A stretch of 64,000 bases of DNA from Diaminobutyricimonas sp. LJ205. GTDB lineage: Bacteria; Actinomycetota; Actinomycetes; Actinomycetales; Microbacteriaceae. Made by a program: the position numbers and the translations under genes. The stretch covers positions 62,001 through 126,000 of the forward strand of contig NZ_CP046619.1 in NCBI RefSeq assembly GCF_009755725.1, read 5' to 3'. Below the pieces are notes generated by a model that did no database searches, was not told where the DNA came from, and saw only the letters and a program-made list of their open reading frames with translations. Positions 9,139 through 17,654 of this stretch are shown one piece after another. The stretch's first letter is position 1; the number at the start of each line of letters is the position of its first letter.

Positions 9139-10077
9139 ATGCCGACCGAACAGAACGCATACACAGCCGAGACGTGGCCCATCGCCACCTGTCTGCATGG
9201 CTTCCCCTCAGTCGATCGAAACGGTTTGGCGATGCACGACGCGCCCGCCGAGGTCTGGGATGACATGCTGGCCCAGGTCGAGGCGGTGGGCTTCTCGATG
9301 ATCGAGCTGGCCGACAGCCACATCCGCCCGGCCGATCTCGAGCCGGCGCGCCGCGACGAGTTCCTGGCCATCGCGGCCTCGCGCGGCGTCAGCGTGCCCT
9401 CGGTGCACCTGCAGCGGCAGAGCGTCATCATGCCGGGTCACGAAGAGCGCAACCTCGCTTACGCGCACCGCACGATCGACGCGGCGGCAGAGTGGGGCAT
9501 GCAGGTGTTCTCCACCGGACTGCACCAGCCGTTCAGTGACGCGCAGAAGAAGGCGCTCTGGTTCTGGACCGCCGAAGGGCCCAAGGACCCGGACGACAAG
9601 GATGTCTGGAACGCCGCAGTCTCGCGGATTCGCGAGCTCGGAAAGCACGCAGCCGACGTCGGGCTTCCGCTCTCGCTCGAACTGTACGAAGACACGTACC
9701 TCGGTACCGCCGACAGCGCAGTCCGCTTCGTTGAGGAGGTCGGGCTCGACAATGTTGGCCTGAACCCGGATGTCGCCAACCTGATCCGTCTGCACCGCCC
9801 GGTCGAGGACTGGCGTGAACTGTTCGCCAAGACCCTGCCGTACGCCAACTACTGGCACGTGAAGAACTACACCCGTGATGAGTCTGCCGACAAGAGCTGG
9901 GCCACCTCGGTGCCCTCGACCATGGAAGCCGGCTTGATCAACTATCGCGAAGTGTTCCGCGATGCGATGGCCCTCGGTTACAGAGGAATCATCATGACTG
10001 AACACTACGGCGGAGACAGCCTCGGCATGTGCGCCACGAACCAGAAGTACATCCGCACGCTGCTGCCTCGCGCCTGA
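9139..10077 (+). CDS. Xylose-isomerase-like TIM-barrel enzyme, candidate 3-oxo-acid decarboxylase/isomerase
   Basis: 312-residue sugar isomerase/epimerase-superfamily barrel with a plausible divalent metal site: E181 in SLELYEDTY, D211 in GLNPDVAN, H240 in YWHVKNY and E288 in IMTEHYGGD. The GGAG before the ATG fits. Relatives in acid-sugar clusters either isomerise 2-oxo-tetronate to 3-oxo-tetronate (OtnI) or decarboxylate 3-oxo-isoapionate to L-erythrulose (OiaX). The nearby L-erythrulose kinase and tetrulose-phosphate isomerases make the decarboxylase role attractive, but sequence alone does not decide. First gene of a rightward operon of five. Confidence 0.75.
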   Translation: MPTEQNAYTAETWPIATCLHGFPSVDRNGLAMHDAPAEVWDDMLAQVEAVGFSMIELADSHIRPADLEPARRDEFLAIAASRGVSVPSVHLQRQSVIMPGHEERNLAYAHRTIDAAAEWGMQVFSTGLHQPFSDAQKKALWFWTAEGPKDPDDKDVWNAAVSRIRELGKHAADVGLPLSLELYEDTYLGTADSAVRFVEEVGLDNVGLNPDVANLIRLHRPVEDWRELFAKTLPYANYWHVKNYTRDESADKSWATSVPSTMEAGLINYREVFRDAMALGYRGIIMTEHYGGDSLGMCATNQKYIRTLLPRA

Positions 10078-10093
10078 GAGAGAAGGAAGAACA

Positions 10094-11056
10094 ATGACAC
10101 AACGTAAGATCGCCGTCGTCGGCTCGGGATACATGGGTGGCGGTATCGCTCAGGTGTTCGCCCTCTCTGGCGCCACGGTTCGCATCGCCGACATCTCCGA
10201 AGAGATCGCCGTCACGAACTACAACCGCCTCATCGAAGAGGCCAGGCAGTTCGTCGCCGATGGATTGTTCCCGGCCGACGCCGTCGAACGACTCGAGGCG
10301 AATCTGTCGCCCGCGGCATCCATCGAAGAGGCAGTGGCGGACGCCGACTTCATCGAAGAGGCCGTGCCCGAGAAAATCGAGATCAAGCACGAGACCCTTC
10401 GCCGGATCAGCGCGGCGGCGCGCGCCGACGCCATCATCGGCTCGAACACCTCGACCATCCTGATCGGCTCGCTGGCGGAGGCCGTCACCGGCCCGGAGCG
10501 ATTCCTCGGCGTGCACTTCTCGAACCCGGCCCCGTTCATCCCGGGCGTCGAGTTGATTCCGCACGCCGCCACCGATGACGCGGCCGTCGTGGTCGTCGAG
10601 GAGATCGTCGCGGCGACCGGCAAGGAAACCGCGCGGGTCCAGGACTCGACCGGGTTCGTGCTCAACCGCCTGCAGTACGCGCTCTTCCACGAGGCGACGC
10701 AGATCGTCGACGAGGGCATTGCGACGCCTGAGGACATCGACACCATCGTGCGCACGACCTTCGGGTTCCGCCTGCCCGTGTTCGGCCCCTTCGCGATCGC
10801 CGACATGGCCGGCCTGGATGTTTACGCGTTCTGCTACGCATCGCTGCAGACCCGCTGGCCCGAGCGGTTCGCCACGCCCGAGTCGTTGCAGGCGCTGGTT
10901 GATGCCGGCAAGTTCGGCACCAAATCCGGCGCCGGCTACCTGGACGTTCCCGCCGACCGCACCGCGGAGCTGGTCGCCTACCGGAACAAGGCGTACGTGG
11001 CCATCAAGAAGCTCATGGACGAGCTTGGCCCCGCGCCGATCCACCCCGCGAATTGA
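10094..11056 (+). CDS. 3-hydroxyacyl-CoA-dehydrogenase-fold enzyme, possible sugar-acid 3-dehydrogenase
   Basis: 320 residues. N-terminal NAD-binding domain with GSGYMGGGIAQVFA (10-23), SNTSTI (118-123), catalytic pair H141 and E153 in VHFSNPAPFIPGVELI, and a C-terminal helical domain with GFVLNRLQYALF and KSGAGYLDVP. The length fits single-function HBD or lambda-crystallin-type dehydrogenases. No CoA ligase, thiolase or enoyl-CoA hydratase is nearby, and the family includes L-gulonate 3-dehydrogenase, so oxidation of C3 of a sugar acid is more plausible here than beta-oxidation (inference). Good AAGGAAG ribosome site, 17 bases after the TIM-barrel gene. Confidence 0.8.
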   Translation: MTQRKIAVVGSGYMGGGIAQVFALSGATVRIADISEEIAVTNYNRLIEEARQFVADGLFPADAVERLEANLSPAASIEEAVADADFIEEAVPEKIEIKHETLRRISAAARADAIIGSNTSTILIGSLAEAVTGPERFLGVHFSNPAPFIPGVELIPHAATDDAAVVVVEEIVAATGKETARVQDSTGFVLNRLQYALFHEATQIVDEGIATPEDIDTIVRTTFGFRLPVFGPFAIADMAGLDVYAFCYASLQTRWPERFATPESLQALVDAGKFGTKSGAGYLDVPADRTAELVAYRNKAYVAIKKLMDELGPAPIHPAN

Positions 11057-11071
11057 GACTGGAGTACCAAC

Positions 11072-11839
11072 ATGACTGCATTTCCTGAAACGCGCACCGT
11101 TGTCCTGACGGGCGCCGCATCGCCGCGGGGCATCGGACGGGCGTCCGCCCACTATCTCGCCGAACACGGCTGGAACATCGGAATCATCGACCTGGACGCC
11201 GAGGCCGCACAGGCCGTGGCAGCCGAGATCGCCGCCCAGCACGGGGTCAAGGCCGCGGGTGCCGGGGCCAACGTCGGTGACGAGGCCCAGGTTCGTGCCG
11301 CCTTCGACAAGCTGGAGGCGGAGCTTCCGCAGATCGTCGGCCTGGTGAACTTGGCCGGTGTGTCCTCCCCCGTTCCCTACCTCGAGGTCACTGCCGAGGA
11401 GTGGAACCGCGTGATGGACATCAACATGAACGGTGTCCACTACGCCACTCGTCGGGCGGTGGAGTCGATGGTGAAGAACGGTGTCGGCCGCGTCGTGAGC
11501 CTGTCCTCGGTTTCCGCCCAGCGTGGCGGCGGCACGTTCAGCAAGACCGTCTACTCCGCGGCGAAGGCCGGCGTCATCGGGTTCTCACGGAGTGTTGCGC
11601 GTGAACTCGGCCACCAGGGAATCACCGTGAACGTGATCTCGCCCGGGCCGATCGACACCGACATCATGGGTGGCACCCTCACCGAAGAGCGCAAGACGCA
11701 GATGGCCGCCGATGGGGTGCTTCCTCGTATCGGGACCCCGCGCGACATCGCCGCTGCGATCGCCTACCTCCTCAGCGAGGACGCCGGATTCGTGACGGGG
11801 CAGACCCTGAACGTTGACGGCGGCCTCTACATGCATTAG
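11072..11839 (+). CDS. Short-chain dehydrogenase/reductase (polyol/sugar type)
   Basis: 255-residue classical SDR. TGAASPRGIG (13-22) binds NAD(P), NLAG (93-96) is the structural motif, the catalytic residues are N118, the Ser of SSVSAQ (145-150), Y161 and K165 in YSAAK, and the C-terminus ends GQTLNVDGG. Asp40 after the second strand suggests NAD preference. In tetritol clusters SDRs of this kind oxidise threitol or erythritol to erythrulose; that role is possible but unproven. Third gene of the operon, with GGAG before the ATG and 15 bases of spacing. Confidence 0.85.
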   Translation: MTAFPETRTVVLTGAASPRGIGRASAHYLAEHGWNIGIIDLDAEAAQAVAAEIAAQHGVKAAGAGANVGDEAQVRAAFDKLEAELPQIVGLVNLAGVSSPVPYLEVTAEEWNRVMDINMNGVHYATRRAVESMVKNGVGRVVSLSSVSAQRGGGTFSKTVYSAAKAGVIGFSRSVARELGHQGITVNVISPGPIDTDIMGGTLTEERKTQMAADGVLPRIGTPRDIAAAIAYLLSEDAGFVTGQTLNVDGGLYMH

Positions 11840-11851
11840 GAGGCGACTGGT

Positions 11852-11953
11852 ATGTCAAGCCCCTGGTCCAAGGGACGCATCCTCTTTCTCGCCCTCGGGA
11901 TCATTCTCGTCGGCGTCGGGGTCTTCATGATTGCCCCGTCCGTCCTCAGCTGA
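11852..11953 (+). CDS. 33-residue single-span membrane peptide
   Basis: Small ORF of 33 codons with a near-consensus ribosome site (TAGGAGG, eight to nine bases before ATG). The product has a short polar N-terminus containing WSKGR, then one hydrophobic helix of about 20 residues rich in Leu, Ile, Val and Gly, ending APSVLS. It lies in the 175-bp gap between the SDR and the MFS porter, in the same direction. It may be an auxiliary subunit or assembly factor of the porter (inference). No family recognised. Confidence 0.65.
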   Translation: MSSPWSKGRILFLALGIILVGVGVFMIAPSVLS

Positions 11954-12014
11954 CAGCAGCTGCCCTAACGCAATTCTTTCCACCCATTCATCTCATCCCT
12001 CAAAGGAGAGCGGT

Positions 12015-13385
12015 TTGTCTTCGACATCCACCAATGTCGGCACCGTCGACGTGCTGAATAACCCAACCCTGAAATCGGCCATCTCGAAGGCTGCCAGGCA
12101 CCTGATGCCGATGCTGTGCATCCTGTACTTCGTCGGATTCCTCGACCGAACCAACGTCGGCTTCGCCCAGGAAGCACTGCAGGTTGACCGCGGCATCTCC
12201 GCGGGAGCGTTCGCGCTGGGCGCCGGCATCTTCTTCATCGGCTACGCGATCTTCGAGATTCCCAGCAACCTCCTGCTGAAGAAGTTCGGGGCGCGGTTCT
12301 GGCTCGCACGCATCGCGATCACCTGGGGTATCGTCGCGTCGCTGTTCGCGTTCACCACGAACGACACCATGTTCATCGTTCTCCGCTTCCTTCTGGGTGT
12401 GACCGAGGCCGGTCTGTTCCCGGGCGTCATCATGTTCCTGTCGGAGTGGTTCCCGAACAAGGTGCGCGTCCAGATGATCGCCATCTTCTACCTGGCGCAG
12501 CCGCTCTCGCAGATGCTCGGTGCCCCGCTCAGCGGTGGGCTCATCAGCTTCGGTGACACACTCACGCCTTGGCACGGCTGGCAGGTCATGTTCTTCGTCG
12601 AGGGAATCATGGCGGTGATTGCGGGTATTGCCGCAGTCTTCCTGCTCACCAACAGCCCGCAACAGGCGAAGTGGCTCAACAACGACGAGAAGCTGGCACT
12701 GACCTCTGCCATGGCCAAGGAGGACGAGGCGAGGTCCTCGGAGGGGCCGACGGGCACCTGGCGCGCGATGACGAACTGGAAGGTGTGGTACTTCACCGTC
12801 ATCTACTTCTGCCTGCAGATCGCCGTCTACGGGACCACCTTCTACCTCCCGCAGCAGGTCTCGGCGCTGATCGGCCAGGACATCGGCTGGCAGGTAGGGC
12901 TGATCTCGGCGATTCCGTGGCTGGTGGGTCTGATCACCTGCTACTACGTGGGCAAGAACGCGAACACCATCCTGCGCCGCCGCACCTGGGGAACGATGTT
13001 CTACATCTTCACCGGACTGTTCATCCTCGGCTCGGGTTGGGCCGGTGCGAACGACCAGCCGCTGCTCGGCATCCTGTTCATCACCCTTGCCGTCGGCAGC
13101 TTCCTCGCGGTCGGCCCGATCACCTGGTCGTACCCGACGGCGTTCCTCACCGGAACCGCGGCTGCAGCCGGTATCGGTCTGATCAACTCGCTCGGTAACC
13201 TCGGTGGATTCGTCGCGCCGATCATGCGCACCGGCGTGAACGAGGCCGTCCCAACCGAGAGCGGCGTGTGGGGTGTCGTATCGCTTGGCGTGTTCGCGTT
13301 CCTCGCTGCGGCAATGTTCCTCGGAACGAAGTGGTTCAAGACCTCCAAGGCGGACGAACTGCTCGAAACTCCCGCAGAGCGTTGA
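12015..13385 (+). CDS. MFS transporter, anion:cation symporter (ACS) family
   Basis: 456 residues, 12 predicted membrane segments. The signature ILYFVGFLDRTNVGFA at the end of the first helix is typical of the ACS family, which imports organic anions such as hexuronates, galactonate, tartrate and phthalate, so the substrate of this island is likely an acid. The TTG start at 12015 is preferred because AAAGGAGAG lies just upstream; the longer ATG frame from 11931 would overlap the 33-residue peptide. Followed by a strong terminator. Last gene of the operon. Confidence 0.88.
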   Translation: MSSTSTNVGTVDVLNNPTLKSAISKAARHLMPMLCILYFVGFLDRTNVGFAQEALQVDRGISAGAFALGAGIFFIGYAIFEIPSNLLLKKFGARFWLARIAITWGIVASLFAFTTNDTMFIVLRFLLGVTEAGLFPGVIMFLSEWFPNKVRVQMIAIFYLAQPLSQMLGAPLSGGLISFGDTLTPWHGWQVMFFVEGIMAVIAGIAAVFLLTNSPQQAKWLNNDEKLALTSAMAKEDEARSSEGPTGTWRAMTNWKVWYFTVIYFCLQIAVYGTTFYLPQQVSALIGQDIGWQVGLISAIPWLVGLITCYYVGKNANTILRRRTWGTMFYIFTGLFILGSGWAGANDQPLLGILFITLAVGSFLAVGPITWSYPTAFLTGTAAAAGIGLINSLGNLGGFVAPIMRTGVNEAVPTESGVWGVVSLGVFAFLAAAMFLGTKWFKTSKADELLETPAER

Positions 13386-13409
13386 TCGCCAGAGGCGACT
13401 GACGAAACG

Positions 13410-13450
13410 AAAGCCGGGCCGGATCCGAAAGGATCCGACCCGGCTTTCTT
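13410..13450. terminator. Bidirectional intrinsic terminator
   Basis: AAAGCCGGG (13410-13418) pairs with CCCGGCTTT (13439-13447), with inner GGATCC repeats around a GAAA loop, and is flanked by A-rich and T-rich tails. It separates the convergent MFS porter and GntR regulator and should stop both transcripts. Confidence 0.85.
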
Positions 13451-13504
13451 CGTTGCAGCTGATCAGGCGCGCGGTCCGAGAACGTCCTCAGTTCCGCGGC
13501 GTGC

Positions 13505-14215
13505 TCAGTGCGAAATGCTCCTGGATCGTCCGCGCACCATCTCGATGTGCGTACGCATGGCGGCCGCAGCGGCTTCAGGGCCCATCGTGAATGCCTCGAC
13601 GATTGCGGTGTGTTCGGCGACCGCGTGATCGGCATCGGTGACTCCGCTGAGCACCGTCTGCCGCATCCGGTGAACACGGGTGGAGATCGTCTCGGACATG
13701 TCGAGAAGAAACGGATTGTGCGTGCTCTCGAAAATGAGGTGGTGGAAAGCCCAGTCCACCGCGAAATACTCGGTCAGCAACTGAACGGAGACCGGTCCAT
13801 CCGCGACTCCCGCCTGCACCTGGGCCGCCACACGGCGGTGCTGCTCGAGCGAATCCTCCAGCAGGGGAACCAGAGTCTGCGCGTCACGGGCGGCCAGCTC
13901 GGTGGCGCCGACCTCGAGGATCATCCGCGTATCGAACAGCGCCTCGAGTTGATCATCGGCGATCGGTGGGGCGACGCGGTAACCCTTGTGGGCTTCTCGC
14001 GTGACCAGGCCGGTGCGCTCCAGCTGAACCAGCGCCTCGCGCACGGGCGTGGGGGACACGTTGAGGTTGCGCGCGATCATGTCGATCGACAGGCGTGATC
14101 CGGGTTCGAGGTTGGAACTCATGAGCATTTCCAACACGAGATCGTAGACACGATCTCGCAGACCTCGCCGTTCCAGCGCGAGACCGTCGATTAACGGGTA
14201 GACGGTTTCAGGCAT
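13505..14215 (-). CDS. GntR-family regulator (FCD type) of the tetrose island
   Basis: 236 residues. Winged helix at about 20-85 (LSIDMIARNLNVSPTPVREAL) and FCD domain with DWAFHHLIFEST and HTAIVEAF. Start ATG 14215 has a strong GGAGGTATAG just upstream. It is the last gene of the leftward lerK-derI-lerI operon, 25 bases after the isomerase, so it is probably autoregulated through the palindrome at 17304-17313 and also acts at the identical site 9072-9081. The effector is perhaps a tetrulose phosphate (inference). Confidence 0.88.
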   Translation of the reverse strand: MPETVYPLIDGLALERRGLRDRVYDLVLEMLMSSNLEPGSRLSIDMIARNLNVSPTPVREALVQLERTGLVTREAHKGYRVAPPIADDQLEALFDTRMILEVGATELAARDAQTLVPLLEDSLEQHRRVAAQVQAGVADGPVSVQLLTEYFAVDWAFHHLIFESTHNPFLLDMSETISTRVHRMRQTVLSGVTDADHAVAEHTAIVEAFTMGPEAAAAAMRTHIEMVRGRSRSISH

Positions 14216-14240
14216 CTATACCTCCGAGCCTCAGATCGTA

Positions 14241-15041
14241 TCAGCCGCGGTGATCGGCACGATTCAGCTCGTGCGCCTCATCGAGGATGCTGGAAACCGC
14301 CGCCGGGTCATGGGCGAACCGGCCGAGAAAGAGTCCATCCACCGAGTCGCCGATCTCGGTGAGGAGCCCAGGACCCGCGCTGCCTCCGTAGATGACAGCG
14401 GAGTTCGGGAAGTCGGTGAGCGCGCGCACGTGTTCCCGCAGGTCGGTGCACACCGCACTGATGTACGCCGGCGAGGCCGGCTCCTCGGCTCCGATCGCCC
14501 AGTACGGTTCGTACGCGACGATCACCCTGCCGAGGTGGCCCCGTTCGCGGGCCAGCGCGAGTGCGTCATCGAGCTGCCGGATGCATTCGGCAGCGGCGTC
14601 CGACGGGGTGCCCTGCACTGCCTCACCGATGCACAGGACCGGCGCGAGGGAGTTGCGCAATGCGGCATCCGTCTTGGCGCGCACCGTCTGCTCGGTCTCG
14701 CCGAACAGGCGGCGCCGCTCGGCATGGCCGACTTCGACGACTCGGCATCCGAGTTCCGCGATCTGGGCGCCGCTCACCTCACCGGTGTAGGCACCGACAT
14801 CCTCGGTGGCCAGATCCTGGGCTCCGACCAGCGCCAGATCACCGAGGATCTCCCGGGCTGCGGGAACCGACAGGTAGCTGGGCACCACGAACAGCTCAGC
14901 CGTGCCTTGAGCGATCGCAGGGTGGGTGCGCGCGATGTCCTCCACCGCGCGGCACCACTCCAACGTTCGGGCGTGGCTGAAGTACATCTTCAGGCTCACG
15001 CCGATGATGTAACCGTCGGCCTCGCGGACCGTCACGGTCAC
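14241..15041 (-). CDS. lerI: Triosephosphate-isomerase-like L-erythrulose-1-phosphate isomerase
   Basis: 266-residue TIM homologue, expected to convert L-erythrulose 1-phosphate to D-erythrulose 4-phosphate. Active-site residues in the TIM positions: K18 in VSLKMYF, H106 in VEVGHAERR and E178 in [10 protein letters not shown]; the phosphate loop is YGGSAGPG. The canonical NWK reads SLK, as in EryH/LerI homologues. GTG start at 15041 gives a GTGA overlap with the RpiB-like gene; the longer ATG frame lies inside that gene. A second ordinary TIM is possible but less likely given its kinase and RpiB partners. Confidence 0.85.
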   Translation of the reverse strand: MTVTVREADGYIIGVSLKMYFSHARTLEWCRAVEDIARTHPAIAQGTAELFVVPSYLSVPAAREILGDLALVGAQDLATEDVGAYTGEVSGAQIAELGCRVVEVGHAERRRLFGETEQTVRAKTDAALRNSLAPVLCIGEAVQGTPSDAAAECIRQLDDALALARERGHLGRVIVAYEPYWAIGAEEPASPAYISAVCTDLREHVRALTDFPNSAVIYGGSAGPGLLTEIGDSVDGLFLGRFAHDPAAVSSILDEAHELNRADHRG

Positions 15042-15496
15042 ACGCCCTCGTAGCTGCAGATTTCCTGGACCTTCTCCTGCGAGGAGCTGGTCTCGTCGAA
15101 CTCGTAGGTGAGCCACTCGCGAACGTTGCGACGGGCGGACTCGATGCCGATCACGCGCTGCCCCATGCAGAGGACCTGCGCGTTGTTGGACAGGATGGAG
15201 CGCTCGACCGAGTAGCTGTCGTGTGCGGTGACCGCCCGAATGCCCTTGACCTTGTTCGCAGCGATTGCGACGCCGAGACCGGTGCCGCAGATCAGGATGG
15301 CCCGGTCGGCCTCGCCGCGGGCGACCATCTCCGCAGCCGCGGTGGCGATGCTCGGGTAGTTCTCGGTTCCATTCGCGCCAACTCCGACGTCGGTGACGGA
15401 TGCCACCAGGTCGTTCTGTGCCAGATCCTTCTTGAGGATCTCCTTGTAGTCGAAACCGGCGTCATCCGACCCGATGACGATTCGCCATGTGTTCAT
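15038..15496 (-). CDS. derI: RpiB-family D-erythrulose-4-phosphate isomerase
   Basis: 152-residue RpiB/LacAB-family isomerase, expected to convert D-erythrulose 4-phosphate to D-erythrose 4-phosphate. [14 protein letters not shown] at the N-terminus and [20 protein letters not shown] with base Cys70 match the EryI/DerI subgroup; [19 protein letters not shown] follows. Strong AGAAGGAGCACGGG ribosome site. Placed between the erythrulose kinase and the TIM-like isomerase, the same trio as in characterised erythritol and threitol pathways, so the product enters the pentose phosphate pathway. Confidence 0.88.
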   Translation of the reverse strand: MNTWRIVIGSDDAGFDYKEILKKDLAQNDLVASVTDVGVGANGTENYPSIATAAAEMVARGEADRAILICGTGLGVAIAANKVKGIRAVTAHDSYSVERSILSNNAQVLCMGQRVIGIESARRNVREWLTYEFDETSSSQEKVQEICSYEGV

Positions 15497-15540
15497 CCCG
15501 TGCTCCTTCTGTGCTGGTGGGCGTGCTTCTGCGGGGCGTG

Positions 15541-17262
15541 CTAGCTGAGAGTGCCGTGGACCCGTTCGGCGATGAGCGCCAGGGAGACGGCACCGGGGTC
15601 GGGCACACCCAGGGACTTCTCGCCGTGGTTCCGGGCGCGACCGAGGCCGGGCATCATGCCCGCGGTCGCCTGCGCGGCTTCCGTTGCGGCGGCGGCGGCG
15701 GCACGCCAGGAGTCCGCGAGCGGCTTGCCCAGCTGTACCTGCTCGGCAAGGGTGTCAGCGAACGGCACGAGCGCGTCGACGAGGGTCTTGTCGCCGACGC
15801 TGGCCTTCCCGTAGTCCATGACGGCCTGCGCGGCGGCGGAGACGCCACTCGCGATCGCCGTCGAGGAAGCGGCATCCGTGTCACTGAGGTGAGCACCGAT
15901 CGTGCGAAGGATGACGCCCCACAGCGCGCCCGACGTGCCACCCGCACGATCGGACCAGGCGTGGCCCGCGTGCAGCAGCAGAGTCTGGGCTCCGGCGCCT
16001 TGCTCGAGCACAGCCGTGGCGGTCTCAGCGGCTGCGCGGGCGCCGCGCTTCATGCCGATGCCGTGATCGCCATCGCCGGCGATCGCGTCCATGCGCCCGA
16101 GCTCATCGGCGTTCTCGTCGATCACCTGGCGTGTTGCGGCCAGTGCTGCGGCGAGGCGCTCCGCAGCCACGCGGGACTCGTTCGACGCCTCGGGGAGTGC
16201 GGCGGCGACATCCTCTTCGGCAGCCGCGACGATTTCGAGAGCCTGCGCGCTGACCGATCCGGTCCGGAACGCCGGAGTGTCTGCCGGCGCGCCCCAGAGC
16301 GTCTCGAGTTCGTCGTCGAGCCACAGCAGGGTGAGGGAGGCGCCGGCCATGTCGAAGCTCGTGCAGAACTCGCCGACCTGGGGGTCGACGAGGGTGACGC
16401 CCGCGGCCTCGAGGAGCTCGGCGACCTTCGCGAAGACGACGTAGAGCTCCTCGTTCTTGACCGACCCGAGGCCGTTGAGAATCGGAACGACGCGAGCACC
16501 ATCGAGGGTGACCCCTTGCGGGACCTCGGCTTCCACGAGCAGTCGCTCGACGAACAACTCGGCGAGACCGTCAGCAGTCGGAATGTCGGTTTCATCGATA
16601 CCGGGCTCGCCGTGGATGCCGAGGCCGATCGCCATCCGGCCCTCGGGGACCGAGAACAGCGGCTCGTCGGCACCGGGCAAGGTGCACCCGGTGAACGCGA
16701 CACCCATGGACCGAGTGCGCTCGTTGGCCAGAATCGCCGCCCGTTCCACGCCGTCGAGGTCATAGCCGGATGCCGCGGCAGCGCCGGCCACCTTGAACAC
16801 GGTCAGGTCGCCGGCGATGCCGCGACGCTTGTGCTTCTCGTGCGGCTGGGCGCTGAAGATGTCGTCGGTGACTGCGACCGAGCGGCAGTCGATTCCGTCC
16901 GCGCGGAGGGCGTCCTGCGCGGCAGTGAAGTGCAGGACATCGCCGGCGTAATTGCCGTAGCTCAGCAGCACGCCCTTGCCGTTCTCGCTTGCCCGGGCGA
17001 CCGACTCGACCTGGTTTGCCGACGGCGACGCGAACAGGTTGCCCATCGCTGCGCCATGCGCGAGCCCAGGACCCACCAGGCCACCGAAGGCCGGATAGTG
17101 GCCCGACCCGCCGCCGATGACGAGCGCCACCTCGGGCTCGACCGACCGGTTCACCCGCGAGACGCCTCCCGACACTCGACGGACCCAACGTCCGTTGGCG
17201 CGGACAAAGCCGTCGATCATCTCATCGGCGAACGCCGCCGGGTCATTCCATAGTCGAGTCAT
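15541..17262 (-). CDS. lerK: Two-domain dihydroxyacetone-kinase-family L-erythrulose kinase
   Basis: 573 residues: DhaK domain (about 1-330; [22 protein letters not shown], covalent substrate His217 in LGIHGEPG) fused to a DhaL ATP domain (about 370-570; [22 protein letters not shown]). Single-chain DAK enzymes use ATP rather than the phosphotransferase system. With the two tetrulose-phosphate isomerases downstream, L-erythrulose 1-kinase activity is favoured over dihydroxyacetone. First gene of the leftward operon; the palindrome at 17304-17313 lies 42 bases upstream of the ATG. Confidence 0.85.
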   Translation of the reverse strand: MTRLWNDPAAFADEMIDGFVRANGRWVRRVSGGVSRVNRSVEPEVALVIGGGSGHYPAFGGLVGPGLAHGAAMGNLFASPSANQVESVARASENGKGVLLSYGNYAGDVLHFTAAQDALRADGIDCRSVAVTDDIFSAQPHEKHKRRGIAGDLTVFKVAGAAAASGYDLDGVERAAILANERTRSMGVAFTGCTLPGADEPLFSVPEGRMAIGLGIHGEPGIDETDIPTADGLAELFVERLLVEAEVPQGVTLDGARVVPILNGLGSVKNEELYVVFAKVAELLEAAGVTLVDPQVGEFCTSFDMAGASLTLLWLDDELETLWGAPADTPAFRTGSVSAQALEIVAAAEEDVAAALPEASNESRVAAERLAAALAATRQVIDENADELGRMDAIAGDGDHGIGMKRGARAAAETATAVLEQGAGAQTLLLHAGHAWSDRAGGTSGALWGVILRTIGAHLSDTDAASSTAIASGVSAAAQAVMDYGKASVGDKTLVDALVPFADTLAEQVQLGKPLADSWRAAAAAATEAAQATAGMMPGLGRARNHGEKSLGVPDPGAVSLALIAERVHGTLS

Positions 17263-17303
17263 TCCGCTAACACCTCGTCCTTGAGCTCGTCAAAATACCG
17301 ATC

Positions 17304-17313
17304 TCCTATAGGA
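17304..17313. promoter_or_regulatory. Palindromic operator TCCTATAGGA, copy 2
   Basis: Same sequence as 9072-9081, here upstream of the lerK operon and followed by TATTGG. Placement within 60 bases of the start codon in both promoters suits a repressor site. Confidence 0.65.
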
Positions 17314-17420
17314 TATTGGAAATTGGACGAGGTGTCACACCGGGCGAGACGGGCCTTGCGGGGACAGGCCGAGCGACACACGGGTGGGCGCCGGCGTCCG
17401 TGACGTCGTCGACGTGAGAG

Positions 17421-17486
17421 TGGCGCTACAGAATCGGCCTGCCGCTAGCGAAACTTCACCCGCGGAAGGTCAATTCGCTAGCGCCA
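17421..17486. repeat. Nested inverted repeat with GCTAGC cores
   Basis: TGGCGCTA (17421-17428) pairs with TAGCGCCA (17479-17486); inside, GCTAGCGAA (from 17444) pairs with TTCGCTAGC (17474-17482). The 392-bp gap between lerK and panD holds this element, the operator and the direct repeats at 17546-17638, and no convincing gene. Confidence 0.6.
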
Positions 17487-17545
17487 GTGGGCTGCGCGGG
17501 GAGAACGAGCGCAGGCGGGAAGTGCGGAGGCTGCGCGAACGAATG

Positions 17546-17638
17546 GGCGCAGAACCGGCCGGCGCAGAACCGCCGGCGCAGAGCCGGCTTCCGCGGAGCC
17601 AGCTAGCGGCAGAGTCGGCCGGCAAGAGCCAGCTAGCG
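17546..17638. repeat. Degenerate short direct repeats
   Basis: Three adjacent units of 14-15 bases built on GGCGCAGARCCG (17546-17588), followed by two copies of GAGCCAGCTAGCG at 17596-17608 and 17626-17638, 30 bases apart. Units vary and have no unique spacers, so this is not CRISPR. It lies just downstream of panD. Confidence 0.6.
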
Positions 17639-17654
17639 CTTGTCGGCGCGGAAC

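Noticed and set aside
17546-17638. Short repeats considered as a CRISPR array
   Set aside because: Units are 14-15 bases, degenerate and adjacent without spacers; no cas genes are nearby.
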